Positions 1 through 9,995 of a DNA stretch of 55,807 nucleotides are shown in pieces. Where the stretch lies: assembly GCA_937965695.1 (NCBI GenBank), contig CALCKW010000053.1:1-55807 (forward strand), read 5' to 3'. Every line of letters starts with the position of its first letter. Within the stretch, counting starts at the first letter, position 1. Below the pieces are notes generated by a model. It did no database searches, was not told the origin of the DNA, and saw nothing but the letters and a program-made list of their open reading frames with translations. The stretch comes from an uncultured Granulosicoccaceae bacterium. GTDB taxonomy: Bacteria > Pseudomonadota > Gammaproteobacteria > CALCKW01. Position numbers and translations under genes: made by a program.

Positions 1-393
1 TACCCGATCAAAGATTTGCTGGACGCTTGCAGACGTTATGTCACGCGCGACCACAAATCACACATTATGTTTGAATACGTGATGTTGGAAGGGGTCAACG
101 ATCAGCCTGCGCAAGCACGCGCACTGGGCAAGCTTTTGCGAAATTTACCTTGCAAAGTCAATATGATCCCCTTTAATCCTTTTCCAGGGGCGGGATATAC
201 CGTTTCCAGCAATAAAGCGATAGATCGCTTCTGGGAAGAACTCAATCGCACGGGTGTACGGGCGCTCAAGCGCCGTACTCGCGGTGACGATATTGATGCT
301 GCCTGTGGTCAGTTAGCAGGCGAAGTAGACGACAAAACGCAACGCATGGCGAAGCGCTTCGCCTCACCAAGGTTTGGAGAGACACCCTCGTGA
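1..393 (+). CDS. rlmN: RlmN, 23S rRNA/tRNA (adenine-C2) methyltransferase, C-terminal part
   Basis: The gene enters from the left edge in frame 1, so about 130 C-terminal residues are visible. RlmN is a radical-SAM enzyme that methylates C2 of A2503 in 23S rRNA and A37 in some tRNAs. The visible part has the family stretches [11 protein letters not shown] and [19 protein letters not shown]. The Cys in AACGQL is the residue that carries the methyl in characterised RlmN. The stop overlaps the GTG of pilW (GTGA, 390-393), the normal rlmN-pilW coupling in gammaproteobacteria. The radical-SAM CxxxCxxC motif lies outside the window. Confidence 0.96.
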   Translation, partial: YPIKDLLDACRRYVTRDHKSHIMFEYVMLEGVNDQPAQARALGKLLRNLPCKVNMIPFNPFPGAGYTVSSNKAIDRFWEELNRTGVRALKRRTRGDDIDAACGQLAGEVDDKTQRMAKRFASPRFGETPS

Positions 394-1130
394 AAGCAGC
401 GATTCCATTAGTACTAAGTTTGTCAGTATTGTTAGTAGGTTGTTCCACCACCGGCAATATGCGCAAAGTTGATCTGAAACAAGCTTCTCAGCTAAACGCC
501 GAGTTGGCGCTGCGCTATTTGCAGCAAGGTGACCTACAGCAGGCCAAAATCAAGGGCGAGAAAGCCATTGAGCAACACAAGAACAACGCGCTGGCCAACA
601 ACATCAATGGCACTATTCAGCAGCGACTTGGAAAAATGGCCAAGGCTGACGCATATTTTCGTCGCGCGGTGGAGTTAGCGCCTGATCAACCTGAATATGC
701 CAATGGCTACGGCGTTTATTTGTGTGAGGTCGGCAGAATTCAAGACGGCGTCAAACAGTTTGTTGCCGTCGCGAACAACCCTCTTCACCGCACGCCAGCA
801 CTCGCTTATGAAAATGCAGCGATTTGCTCGCTCAAAGACAAGCAAACTGAAATCGCTGAGGAATTCCTCAACCGAGCTTTGACCCTAAAACCCGACTACA
901 GCAGGGCGCGGTTTGGCTTGGCGGAGCTTCAGTTCAGTGAGCGCAGATACAATGAAGCACTGGTTAATGTGCAGCAATTGGAAAGAGAAGATCAGTTAAA
1001 CGCTGAGGCCGCTGCTATTGGCGCTCGCTCGGCGAAAGCACTCAGTAGACCCGATGTCGCGGAGCACTATATCTACATGTTGCGCTCACGATTCCCTGAT
1101 TCTTATCAAGCGCGCTCAATGAGCAATTGA
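390..1130 (+). CDS. pilW: PilW/PilF, type IV pilus biogenesis lipoprotein
   Basis: This 246-residue outer-membrane lipoprotein is needed for PilQ secretin multimerisation. It has a short signal peptide ending in the lipobox LVGC (Cys18), then TPR repeats over roughly residues 38-235, with the A-x-F-x-R-A-V-E-L-A-P pattern near residue 90. Length is typical. The start is the GTG at 390, which overlaps the rlmN stop and puts the lipobox at the right distance. In most relatives rodZ and ispG follow; here hisS comes directly, 42 bp downstream. Confidence 0.9.
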   Translation: MKAAIPLVLSLSVLLVGCSTTGNMRKVDLKQASQLNAELALRYLQQGDLQQAKIKGEKAIEQHKNNALANNINGTIQQRLGKMAKADAYFRRAVELAPDQPEYANGYGVYLCEVGRIQDGVKQFVAVANNPLHRTPALAYENAAICSLKDKQTEIAEEFLNRALTLKPDYSRARFGLAELQFSERRYNEALVNVQQLEREDQLNAEAAAIGARSAKALSRPDVAEHYIYMLRSRFPDSYQARSMSN

Positions 1131-1172
1131 GCGTCGCGCTGAGTTGTTTCAGCCGACAAATCGCAGAGAGAT

Positions 1173-2447
1173 ATGAACATAAAAAGCCTTCGTGGCATGC
1201 ACGATTTGCTACCCGCCGACAGCTCTGCGTGGCAGCAACTCGAGGGTAGGCTGCGTGAATTGATGCAGGCCTACGGTTACAGCGAAATGCGCACACCTCT
1301 GTTGGAGCGCACAGACTTGTTTTGCCGCTCTATTGGCGATGCCACTGATATCGTCGAAAAGGAAATGTACGCCTTCCCTGATCGCCACGGTGAGAGTATT
1401 GCCTTGAGACCTGAGAACACAGCCTCCTGTGTTCGCGCTGCTTTGCAACACGGTTTAATGCGCCAAGGTGCCCAACGAATCTGGTACATGGGGCCAATGT
1501 TTCGTTATGAGCGCCCGCAAAAAGGACGTTATCGCCAATTCCATCAGGTTGGCGCAGAAGTCTATGGGGTGGCGGGTGCCATCGTTGAAGTAGAGTTGAT
1601 GTTGCTGACCGCGCGACTTTGGCGCGCGCTTGGCATATCCGATTCCATAAGGCTTGAGATCAACACTCTAGGGACCGATGCGGACCGAACTGCTTATCGC
1701 GAAAAGCTCATTCAGTACTTTAGCGATAATAGCGAGCAATTGGACGAAGACAGCCAGCGCCGTTTAGGCAGCAACCCGCTGCGTATTCTCGACAGTAAAA
1801 ATCCAGAGATGCAGGCACTTATAGAAGCAGCCCCAAAGCTGCGCGACAATCTGGGCGACGAAGCTACCCAGCACTTCGAACAATTACAAGAAGGTCTATC
1901 TGCTGCTGGTGTTGAGTTCAGCATCAACCCTCGATTGGTGCGCGGTTTAGATTATTACTCGCACACAGTATTTGAATGGGTAACCGACCATCTTGGGTCT
2001 CAAGGTACAGTCTGTGCCGGCGGTCGTTACGATGGATTGGTCACCCAGTTGGGCGGGCCTGAGACGCCAGCGGTGGGTTGGGCGATGGGCATAGAACGTC
2101 TTCTGGTGTTGCTTGAAGAACTGGTGGGGGCAGCTGAATCGGTGCCTGCACATGCCTATTTGGTTGCAATGGGAGATGCTGCGCAAACGGCTGCTCTTGG
2201 CATGTCAGAGCGCTTGCGGGATGCGGTGCCAAACTTGCGTTTAACCAATAATGTGTCTGGTGGAAATGCCAAGGCCCAATTTAAAAAAGCTGATCGCAGC
2301 GGCGCTGCCGTTGCTTTGGTCGTGGGTGAGCATGAGCTCTCTGACGGCAGTTTTAGTATTAAACCTTTGCGTGGCGACGGCGAGCAACAGACGCTGGATT
2401 TCGCACAAACCGTAAATTATTTGACCGTATTGACTGAGAAGGACTAA
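1173..2447 (+). CDS. hisS: Histidyl-tRNA synthetase
   Basis: A class II aminoacyl-tRNA synthetase of 424 residues that charges tRNA-His. It starts with MNIKSLRGMHDLLP. Class II motif 2 is seen as FRYERPQKGRYRQFHQ, and the histidine-specific signature as RGLDYYSHTVFEW near residue 255. Motif 3 is in GWAMGIERLLVLL, followed by a C-terminal anticodon-binding domain. The ATG at 1173 is the only sensible start. It is followed 4 bp later by yfgM, so hisS-yfgM-bamB-der is probably one transcript. Confidence 0.98.
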   Translation: MNIKSLRGMHDLLPADSSAWQQLEGRLRELMQAYGYSEMRTPLLERTDLFCRSIGDATDIVEKEMYAFPDRHGESIALRPENTASCVRAALQHGLMRQGAQRIWYMGPMFRYERPQKGRYRQFHQVGAEVYGVAGAIVEVELMLLTARLWRALGISDSIRLEINTLGTDADRTAYREKLIQYFSDNSEQLDEDSQRRLGSNPLRILDSKNPEMQALIEAAPKLRDNLGDEATQHFEQLQEGLSAAGVEFSINPRLVRGLDYYSHTVFEWVTDHLGSQGTVCAGGRYDGLVTQLGGPETPAVGWAMGIERLLVLLEELVGAAESVPAHAYLVAMGDAAQTAALGMSERLRDAVPNLRLTNNVSGGNAKAQFKKADRSGAAVALVVGEHELSDGSFSIKPLRGDGEQQTLDFAQTVNYLTVLTEKD

Positions 2448-2451
2448 CCCG

Positions 2452-3078
2452 GTGGCATACGAAACAGACGAGCAACAAGTTGAAGCGCTGAAAGAGTGGT
2501 GGTCGGAAAACGGCCGGTCGATTATGTTTGGTGCAGGACTCGGTCTAGCCGTGATTTTGGGCTGGCAAGGTTATCAGCGCTATTTGGGGTCTCAGGCAGC
2601 GGATGCCTCGGATTTGTATGGCGCTGTTGCGGCTTCCACTGAATTGTCAGCGCAGCAATCCAACTTCGAAGCATTAAAAAGTGACTATGACTCTACACCC
2701 TATGCGGGTCTGGCCGGCTTAGTGGTCGCAAAGAGTCAGCTCGAAGCGGCCGACTATGCAGCTGCAGAGACAACCTTAAACTGGGTGAGCGAAAACGCTG
2801 CAGAGTCGGACATACAGGCTATTGCCGCTTTGCGTCGTGCTCGCGTGTTGCTCCAGCTAGAGCGCCCCGAGGATGCATTGGCTGCGTTGCCGGCTGTTGC
2901 TGCGCCAGGCTTTGTGTCTTTGCAAGCAGACATACGTGGCAATATTTTGTTGGCGCAAGGCAAGCGAGCTGAAGCACGTGCGGCCTTCGAAGAAGCACTT
3001 GAAGCCGCTGGACCTGTGGCGGACCGGCAGCTGCTACAAATAAAAATTGACGACTTGGCAGAAGGGTCTAAAGGTTGA
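2452..3078 (+). CDS. yfgM: YfgM-type periplasmic TPR membrane protein
   Basis: 208 residues, starting at GTG 2452. A single N-terminal membrane anchor lies at about residues 23-42 (IMFGAGLGLAVILGWQGY), followed by a TPR_21-type periplasmic domain. YfgM is an ancillary SecYEG-associated protein that works with periplasmic chaperones. It sits between hisS and bamB, as in E. coli and Pseudomonas. The stop overlaps the ATG of bamB. Confidence 0.88.
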   Translation: MAYETDEQQVEALKEWWSENGRSIMFGAGLGLAVILGWQGYQRYLGSQAADASDLYGAVAASTELSAQQSNFEALKSDYDSTPYAGLAGLVVAKSQLEAADYAAAETTLNWVSENAAESDIQAIAALRRARVLLQLERPEDALAALPAVAAPGFVSLQADIRGNILLAQGKRAEARAAFEEALEAAGPVADRQLLQIKIDDLAEGSKG

Positions 3079-4238
3079 TGAAAACTCGGGTGATGCGGTC
3101 GTCTGCACTTCTGATGACGGTGTTGAGCTTGGTGCTGAGTGGGTGCGGTTCAACTGAACCAGCTGTACCGCCGACGCCTCTGGAAAACATTGTCAATCCA
3201 TCAGTAGTAATTAATGAACATTGGAAACGCAGTGTCGGGGATGGAAGCGAATATGCCGGTGCTGCCTTTGAGCCTGCCGTGGCCGACGGTATTGTCTATG
3301 CCGCGAGCAGCAAAGGTATCGTTTCTTCTCTTGATCTTGAAGCTGGCAGCACCATCTGGAAAGTTGATTTAGAGCAAACAATGCGTAGCGGCGTGGCAGT
3401 AGACACACAGAGTGTCTACGTCGCAAGCCGAGATGGTCAGATCATTGCGATGGATCGTGAGAACGGCCAAGAGCGATGGCGCACATCGCTGAACAGAGAA
3501 ATTCTAGAGCCGCCAGTTGTAGCAGGTGGGCATGTGCTCGCGCGTGCAGTCAATGGTGACTTAATTAACTTAGACGTTGTCACCGGTGAGCAGCTCTGGC
3601 GTTTTGGTTCCACCGTTCCCGACTTGTCAGTTCGTGGCTCTGCAGCACCTCAATGGGTGCCGGGTGGCTATCTTGTACCTCTGGATGATGGTCGATTGGT
3701 CGCGCTAGACCAGCGAAACGGACGCACTGTTTGGGAGACGATAATCTCTGAACCCCGTGGCAGCACACCGGTAGAGCGTATCGTCGATGTGGATACCAAG
3801 CCAGTGGTGTTGGACGACACCGTTGTTGTTGGCAGCCGGCGCGGTGATTTGGTTGCCGTTAATGGGCAGTCAGGCAATGCCTTGTGGCGTCGTAAGCTAG
3901 CCGCTATATCTTCCTTAGCAGCGGCTCGTGAGCAGATATATGTGGTTGAGCAAGACGGTGAAATATCTGCCGTTTCTGCTGCAAATGGCAGCGCAGAATG
4001 GCGACTCGAGAGCTTGCGTGGCCGACGCTTGACTGCCCCCGTTGTGTTTGGTCGCCATCTGGTTGTGGGAGATCTCGAAGGCTATTTGCATTGGATAGAT
4101 CTAAACACAGGCGAGCTTGTCGCCAGAAAACGGTTGTCTAAAGATGCGATATTTGCAACTCCACAAATAAGTGGAGACAGCCTTGTCGTTCTGGATCAAG
4201 ACGGACATTTGGCCCGCTACTCGGTTGTTGTTAAGTGA
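3078..4238 (+). CDS. bamB: BamB, outer-membrane assembly lipoprotein
   Basis: A lipoprotein of the BAM complex that helps insert beta-barrel proteins into the outer membrane. From the ATG at 3078 it has 386 residues, a signal peptide and the lipobox LSGC (about residue 22). It is followed by repeated PQQ-propeller blades such as [20 protein letters not shown] and RQNGRTVWE. A TTG lies just upstream at 3075, but the ATG overlapping the yfgM stop (TGATG) is the better start. The 3' end overlaps der by 4 bp. Confidence 0.94.
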   Translation: MKTRVMRSSALLMTVLSLVLSGCGSTEPAVPPTPLENIVNPSVVINEHWKRSVGDGSEYAGAAFEPAVADGIVYAASSKGIVSSLDLEAGSTIWKVDLEQTMRSGVAVDTQSVYVASRDGQIIAMDRENGQERWRTSLNREILEPPVVAGGHVLARAVNGDLINLDVVTGEQLWRFGSTVPDLSVRGSAAPQWVPGGYLVPLDDGRLVALDQRNGRTVWETIISEPRGSTPVERIVDVDTKPVVLDDTVVVGSRRGDLVAVNGQSGNALWRRKLAAISSLAAAREQIYVVEQDGEISAVSAANGSAEWRLESLRGRRLTAPVVFGRHLVVGDLEGYLHWIDLNTGELVARKRLSKDAIFATPQISGDSLVVLDQDGHLARYSVVVK

Positions 4239-5665
4239 AACCCGTCATCGCCCTCGTTGGGCGTCCCAATGTTGGGAAATCTACACTTTTTAATCGTTTG
4301 ACGCGTAGCCGTGATGCACTGGTCGCGGATCTACCGGGATTGACGCGGGACCGTCGTTATGGCGATGGCCGAGTGGGTGAGTTTGAATACCTTGTTGTCG
4401 ACACGGGAGGTCTGCTAGACACCGAAAATCTGTTCGGCGATATGATCTCGCGTCAGACTTGGCTTGCCATCGAAGAAGCTGACTTGGTCATGTTCTTGGT
4501 CGACGGACGTAGCGGTGCAACTTCAATCGACACCGAGCTTGCTCAACAGCTTCGCCGTTTGAAAAAACCGCTGATGCTCGTTGTCAATAAAATTGACGGT
4601 GTCGGCGAGGATCAGGCCGCGGCGGAATTTTTTGCCTACGGCTTGGGTGAGCCACAAACCATCGCGGCGGCGCACAATCGTGGTGTGGCTCAGCTGATGG
4701 AAAATGCAGCGGAAACGCTTGGAATCGAGCCGAGCCCCGAGCTTGAATATGATCCTCTTTCCCGCCCTAAACGCACTCGGATTGCGGTGATAGGCCGTCC
4801 GAATGCAGGCAAGTCAACGCTGGTCAATCGTTTACTCGGTGAAGAGCGCGTTCTTGCCAGTGAGGTAGCAGGCACCACACGTGATTCGGTGGAAATAGAG
4901 TTTGAACGGGGCAAGCGAAACTACACGTTGATAGACACCGCTGGTGTACGTAAGCGTGGAAAGGTCAAAGAAACGGTCGAGAAATTTAGCGTAATCAAAA
5001 CACTACAAGCCGTAGATGCTGCCAACGTAGTTGTTATGATGATCGACGCTCGTGAAGGTATTGCTGAGCAAGACTTGCATCTATTGGGCTATGCGATTGA
5101 TTCGGGCCGGGCTCTGGTTCTGGCCGTCAACAAGTGGGACGGCTTAGAAGAATACGACAAAGAAAACGTCAAACGTGAGTTGACGCGGCGTCTCGAATTT
5201 CTGCGCTTCGCCAAGCCGCGATTTATTTCGGCGTTACACGGCACGGGGGTAGGTGAATTGTTGCGTGCTGTAAACAAAGCCTTCGACGCGGCATCTATCG
5301 ATATGGCGACGCCCACACTCACTCGTCTCCTAGAGCGAGCCGTACAGCAACATCAAGGTCCGTTGGTGAACGGACGACGAATAAAAATGCGTTATGCGCA
5401 TCAAGGTGGCAGCAACCCGCCGATAATAATCGTGCACGGCAATCAAACCAAACAAGTACCGGCGTCTTATCAGCGCTATTTAGAGAATTTTTTCCATTCG
5501 CAAATGGATTTGGAAGGCACACCGCTGCGCATTGAGTTTCGTGCGTCAGAAAATCCCTTTGAAGACCGGCGCAGCAATCTCACGCCACTGCAAAAGTACA
5601 AAAAAGAAAAAAACAGCGATAGGCATCCCGCCAAAGGGCGTAAAAAAGGTGGCACGAGAAAATAG
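4235..5665 (+). CDS. der: Der/EngA, tandem ribosome-biogenesis GTPase
   Basis: 476 residues with two consecutive G domains and a C-terminal KH-like domain, required for 50S subunit maturation. The first P-loop is GRPNVGKST (about residue 9) with DTGG as G3. The second P-loop is GRPNAGKST (about 188) with DTAG as G3 and NKWD as G4. A basic tail ends in GRKKGGTRK. The start is GTG 4235, overlapping the bamB stop. It ends the first conserved block. Confidence 0.98.
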   Translation: MKPVIALVGRPNVGKSTLFNRLTRSRDALVADLPGLTRDRRYGDGRVGEFEYLVVDTGGLLDTENLFGDMISRQTWLAIEEADLVMFLVDGRSGATSIDTELAQQLRRLKKPLMLVVNKIDGVGEDQAAAEFFAYGLGEPQTIAAAHNRGVAQLMENAAETLGIEPSPELEYDPLSRPKRTRIAVIGRPNAGKSTLVNRLLGEERVLASEVAGTTRDSVEIEFERGKRNYTLIDTAGVRKRGKVKETVEKFSVIKTLQAVDAANVVVMMIDAREGIAEQDLHLLGYAIDSGRALVLAVNKWDGLEEYDKENVKRELTRRLEFLRFAKPRFISALHGTGVGELLRAVNKAFDAASIDMATPTLTRLLERAVQQHQGPLVNGRRIKMRYAHQGGSNPPIIIVHGNQTKQVPASYQRYLENFFHSQMDLEGTPLRIEFRASENPFEDRRSNLTPLQKYKKEKNSDRHPAKGRKKGGTRK

Positions 5666-6151
5666 CAGCCTGCGATTGGCGAGGTTTGCTGCCCATTTTC
5701 CCCTTCGCTTAACGCTAAGATAATTGAAAACCATTAGGTCGCTGTGGTGCCTCATTAGCCATTCTGATCGTTCGCCCGTTCTCTCACTTGAATCTCTCCT
5801 TGTGACTCGACTGACAAACTAAATGTGAAAGTCCCGGTCAGTGCTCCTAGCTGACGATTGTCGAAACTTATTACCTTAATCTCTCTTCTTTCAATGACTT
5901 ATTGACCTTTAAAGAGAGCTTCTCCCTTAGAAATCCTTAGTCTGACTTTGCCAGTTTTGGCCTGTTATGGCTGCAATTTGCTCCAAGCGCTTATTGGCGT
6001 GGTTGGGTTCAAGCATGTATTGTTTATCAACAGGCGATGGGGTTCGAAAAATTAATTCGCATGAGTTGTCCAAATTGTCGCCACTGAAGCGACGTCTAAG
6101 TAAGCCTGCAGATTGTCTGACAGGTTAAATTGAGATGAGACGGAGAATGTT
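5666..6151. other. Intergenic region, no gene recognised
   Basis: 486 bp between der and the DGPF-domain gene. I see no convincing ORF, tRNA, strong hairpin with a T-run, or repeat. It marks the change from the conserved hisS-der block to accessory genes. A promoter for the downstream gene should lie near its right end, but I cannot pick a clear -35/-10 pair. Confidence 0.6.
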
Positions 6152-6490
6152 ATGCAGTTTTTAGCACTTATTTACAGTGCAGAAGGCAGTGACGACGTAG
6201 ACATGCCAACCCTGATGTCGCAGTACCAGGATTTTGGCAATGAGGCAGGCTCACAAGGCATTTTAGACGGTGGTAATGCATTGCAGCCTGTCGCGACTTC
6301 GACGTCAGTGCAGGTTCGTGATGGCTCGGTGATCATGACTGACGGACCCTTTGCTGAGACCAAAGAGCAATTGGGTGGATATTATTTACTCAACTGTAAA
6401 GACCTAGATGCGGCGGTGCAGTGGGCTTCAAAAATACCCACTGCTCGATACGGCACTATCGAAATTAGGCCGGTGATGACCTTCGATTGA
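6152..6490 (+). CDS. YCII-related (DGPF domain) protein
   Basis: 112 residues with the diagnostic DGPFAETKEQLGGYYL stretch that defines the DGPF/YCII-related family, a small alpha+beta ferredoxin-like fold. The biochemical role is unknown. In many bacteria this gene sits directly before an ECF sigma factor of the type that follows here, and the stop of this gene overlaps the next ORF. That is the standard pairing, so the two probably formed a regulatory unit. The ATG at 6152 is preceded by GGAGAATGTT. Confidence 0.88.
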   Translation: MQFLALIYSAEGSDDVDMPTLMSQYQDFGNEAGSQGILDGGNALQPVATSTSVQVRDGSVIMTDGPFAETKEQLGGYYLLNCKDLDAAVQWASKIPTARYGTIEIRPVMTFD

Positions 6491-7723
6491 AAGCCTCTTC
6501 GGTAGAGGACTTATCCCGGCTGTACCGCGTTGAATCCACCAAGGTAATAGCGGCGCTGATGCATCAGTGCCGCGATTTAGCACTGGTTGAAGATGCTGTG
6601 CAAGATGCCATATTGCAAGCTTGTCAGAAGTGGCCTGAGCAAGGGCTGCCAGATAACTGTGCAGCGTGGTTGCACAGTGTCGCCAAACGTCGATTGATCG
6701 ATCGATTGCGGCGTGAGCGGGTTCGCCAAGCGCCGAGAGCGCAGCATACATTGCTAGAAAGTTATCAATGGCGTTACAGCGAGGCGACGGTGCATCTGGA
6801 TATACCCGATGATCGACTTCGGTTGATATTCACCTGTTGTCACCCCGCGTTTGCCCAGCAAGCACAGGTAGCACTCACGCTAAAAATAATCTGTGGCTTA
6901 GAATTGCGCGCCATAGCAAGTGCTTTTCTTATCAGCGAGGATACTCTCAACCGGCGGCTCAGCAGAAGCAAACTCAAGATAGCCAATGCGGGGATAGCTT
7001 ATGAAGTTCCTGAAGGGAAAGAACTACAAGCTCGACTACCTGTCGTGTTGGCGGTTATCTATTTGCTTTTTAATGCTTCCTACGGCGTTGCTAGTGAGGC
7101 AGAAGAGTCTCAAGAAGATTTCGGTTTAGAATCAATTCGGCTAGGTCGATTGTTGTACCAATTACAACCTTCGTGTGAAACAGGTGGTCTATTGGCATTG
7201 ATGGAACTGCATAGAGCGAGGCGCATCAGTCGAACTTCTGAGCTACATCCCGCTCGATAGCCAAGACCGCAGCGGGTGGGACCACGATGTCATTGAGCGA
7301 AGTTGTGATTTTCTATTTCAAGTTATGTCTCGTGGAGACCCTGGCCCCTATCAGATTCAAGCGGCGATAAGAGCATTGCATGCACGTGCAAAGAGTTTTC
7401 ACCAAGTTGATTGGCCTCAAGTGGCGGGGCTCTATGCGCAGCTGCACCGATTGCAACCGACTCCCGTAGTGGCTTTAAATCATTGCGTCGCTCGATCGTA
7501 TTTGCAAGAAGGGCCTCAGCCTATTGTTAGCGAACTGACAGCGTTGAGTGAAACTTTGGCTAATTACCAACCGTATCATGCAGCTTGCGCTGACATCTAT
7601 CGCCGCACGGGCAATCATGATCTTGCAAAAAAACATTATCAGCATGCCATAACACTTAGCGAGTGTTCCGCTGAACAGGGTTTTTTGCAAAGAAGAATGC
7701 GCTCGCTAGCTCTGGATTTTTAG
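6487..7723 (+). pseudogene. ECF-family RNA polymerase sigma factor (DGPF-associated type), frameshifted
   Basis: Two ORFs make up one sigma factor. The first (6487-7260) has region 2 (LVEDAVQDAILQACQKWPEQG, split around residue 33) and region 4 (ALTLKIICGLELRAIASAF), then the start of the long C-terminal extension typical of this group. In frame +1 it runs into unrelated residues after MELHRARRISR. Reading continues correctly one frame over from about 7232 (ELLSYIPLDSQDRSGWD), which joins without a stop to the second ORF ending at 7723 (VMSRGDPGPYQIQAAIRALH). Family members are about 410 residues and unbroken. A few residues normally present before the QDR motif also seem missing, so a small deletion of 3n+2 bases near 7225-7235 is the simplest cause. 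A sequencing error cannot be excluded. The start codon is uncertain; TTG 6487 overlaps the previous stop. Confidence 0.85.
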
Positions 7724-7847
7724 AAGGTAGTCCGTTTGAAACGCGTGCCTTTTGGTCCGGTGCTGCGAAGTCTATTGGACGCTTCAATCTCTTCGTTTTG
7801 CTTGTACTCTTTGAGAACACAATCGAAGTAGTGCTTTGGAGCAAGCG

Positions 7848-9896
7848 ATGAATTATTCCGACCAAGAACAAATACTGCCCAGCGTCTGTCCTTTGGATTG
7901 CCCAGACACCTGTAGTTTGAATGTTCTTGTGCGCGATGGCCGGGTGGTGGACGTCAAAGGCTCTCACGCCAATCCCTATACCGATGGGGTCATCTGCAAC
8001 AAGGTGGCACGCTACTACCCCGATTTTGTACACGGCGAACGCAGGCTCAGAAAGCCCCTCAAACGCGTTGGAGAGCGTGGGTCTGGCGAATATGAGACTG
8101 TCAGTTGGGAGGAGGCAATCTCTTTGGTTGTCAGTGGGTTTAAAAAAGCGATTGCAGAATCGGGTCCGCAGTCAGTATTGCCATTTAACTACGCTGGTCC
8201 TCACGGTGAGTTGGGGGCTGGCTCGATGGACAGGCGATTTTTCTACAAAATGGGCGCAACACTTTTGGACCGAGGTCCCTTGTGCGGTGGCGTGCGTGGT
8301 ATGGCTTACGCTAGCCTTTTTGGCACGGCACCTGGAATGCCGCCCGAGCAAGCAGAGCATGCTGACCTTGTGGTCGTGTGGGGGAATAACGTCACCGTGT
8401 CTAACCTCCATCTGACAAAGGTACTAAAGCGAGCCCGTAAAAATGGTGCCAAGCTTGTTATAGTAGATCCTAAGCGTATTAAGATTGCTGAGCAATGCGA
8501 TATGTTTGTGCAGATTAAGCCTGGCAGTGATGTGGTCTTGGCCATGGCTTTGGCTGCAGAGCTCGAGCGTCGTGAAGCGATTGATAAAGAATTCGTACAG
8601 CAATGGGTGCTCGGCTATGAGCCCTACATGGTGCAAGCAAGACAGTACAGCGTAGAAGACGTAGAGAGTATTTGTGGTGTATCAGCAGATCAGTTTAGTC
8701 AACTAGTTCAATGGTACTGCGATAGCAAAAACACGGCGACTTCGGTGGGAAATGGCATTGAGCGTGGCAGAAGTGGTGGTTCAGGCCTGCGTGCAGCCAT
8801 GGCACTGATGGCCTTGAGAGGACAGCACGGCAGGCTAGGTGCGGGGGTGATTGCTAAATCTGGCGTTTTGACACCAAAAACGCCGGATAGGTTGCACCGT
8901 TCCGATTTGATTCCAGACGGAACACGTACTTTTAATATTGTCGATGTGCCTGAGAAAATACTCAACAGAGAACTGAAAATCCCTGTCAAAGCGGTGATGA
9001 TTTATAACCATAACCCTGTCGCCACGCACCCCAATCAAACGCGAGTGATAGAAGCGTTGATGCGCGACGATTTGTTTGTCGTCGGCTGTGATGTGGTGAT
9101 GACTGACAGCATGCATTTTGCAGATGTTATTTTGCCCGCTGCCAGCCACTTTGAGTTTGACGATATCTATGGTGCGTATGGCCAGAATTATGTGCAGCGT
9201 GCCGCACCTGTTATTCCCTGTGTTGGGGAGTCTCTTCCCAACACAGAAATCTTCCGTCGCCTAGCTTCGGCGTTTGGTTTTGACGATGACTGTTTTAATG
9301 CAACTGACCATGAGCTTATGGACGAAGCGATGGATGGCAGCCATGCGCAGTTTAATGGCGTGCCACCCAGTCAGATCGCGCTCGATCGTGCTATTGAAAT
9401 CCAATCCCTTGACGGCACAGACATGATCATGTGTCAGTCTGTTTTCCCCGCAACTCCGTCTGGCAAAATAGAGCTTTACTCTGAAGAGTTGGAACAGCAA
9501 TACGGTTACGGTGTGCCGCGTTTTGAAAAAGTTGAACAATTGCTGCCACTCACACTTATCAGCCCATCTTCATCAAAGCGGACCAATGCAACTTTTGGCA
9601 GTAACGCGGCTTCTCAGGGGTTGGAAGTGGTAGAAATGCATCCTACGGATGCTGAGCGTAGAGGCCTGCAAGAAGGAGACAAGGTTGCAGTATATAATGA
9701 ACAGGCTAAAGTTGTGTTTTCGCTGCGTGTGAACGACAGTACTCGTGAGGGGGTAATCTATAGCCCTAAAGGTACTTGGCGGCAGAGCAGTGATACGGGT
9801 TACACCTGCAATGCGCTGATACCAGCACAAGTTCGCACGGACATCGGTGACGGAGCCTGTTACCACGAGACGTTTGTAGAAATAGAAAGGTACTGA
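7848..9896 (+). CDS. Molybdopterin-dependent oxidoreductase (MopB / DMSO reductase superfamily)
   Basis: 682 residues from the ATG at 7848, which has GGAG 6-9 bases upstream. A TTG at 7836 is in frame but less likely. The N-terminal 4Fe-4S site is CPLDCPDTC followed by a fourth Cys in GVICNK. Then come the MopB domain (RGPLCGGVRGMAYASLFG; VVVWGNNVTVSNLH) and a C-terminal molydopterin-dinucleotide-binding domain (SSSKRTNATFGS; NALIPAQVRTDIGDG). The family includes formate dehydrogenases, nitrate reductases and many uncharacterised oxidoreductases. I cannot assign a substrate. There is no Tat signal and no electron-transfer partner gene next to it, so it is probably a soluble cytoplasmic enzyme. 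Confidence 0.85.
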   Translation: MNYSDQEQILPSVCPLDCPDTCSLNVLVRDGRVVDVKGSHANPYTDGVICNKVARYYPDFVHGERRLRKPLKRVGERGSGEYETVSWEEAISLVVSGFKKAIAESGPQSVLPFNYAGPHGELGAGSMDRRFFYKMGATLLDRGPLCGGVRGMAYASLFGTAPGMPPEQAEHADLVVVWGNNVTVSNLHLTKVLKRARKNGAKLVIVDPKRIKIAEQCDMFVQIKPGSDVVLAMALAAELERREAIDKEFVQQWVLGYEPYMVQARQYSVEDVESICGVSADQFSQLVQWYCDSKNTATSVGNGIERGRSGGSGLRAAMALMALRGQHGRLGAGVIAKSGVLTPKTPDRLHRSDLIPDGTRTFNIVDVPEKILNRELKIPVKAVMIYNHNPVATHPNQTRVIEALMRDDLFVVGCDVVMTDSMHFADVILPAASHFEFDDIYGAYGQNYVQRAAPVIPCVGESLPNTEIFRRLASAFGFDDDCFNATDHELMDEAMDGSHAQFNGVPPSQIALDRAIEIQSLDGTDMIMCQSVFPATPSGKIELYSEELEQQYGYGVPRFEKVEQLLPLTLISPSSSKRTNATFGSNAASQGLEVVEMHPTDAERRGLQEGDKVAVYNEQAKVVFSLRVNDSTREGVIYSPKGTWRQSSDTGYTCNALIPAQVRTDIGDGACYHETFVEIERY

Positions 9897-9995
9897 AAAG
9901 CATAGCGTTGTATTCAAAAACAAGTCAGCACACGCTGTGTTGGCTATGTGCCTATCGAGTTCTTAAATTCAGGTGAGGGTGGAATGCGTACAGAT

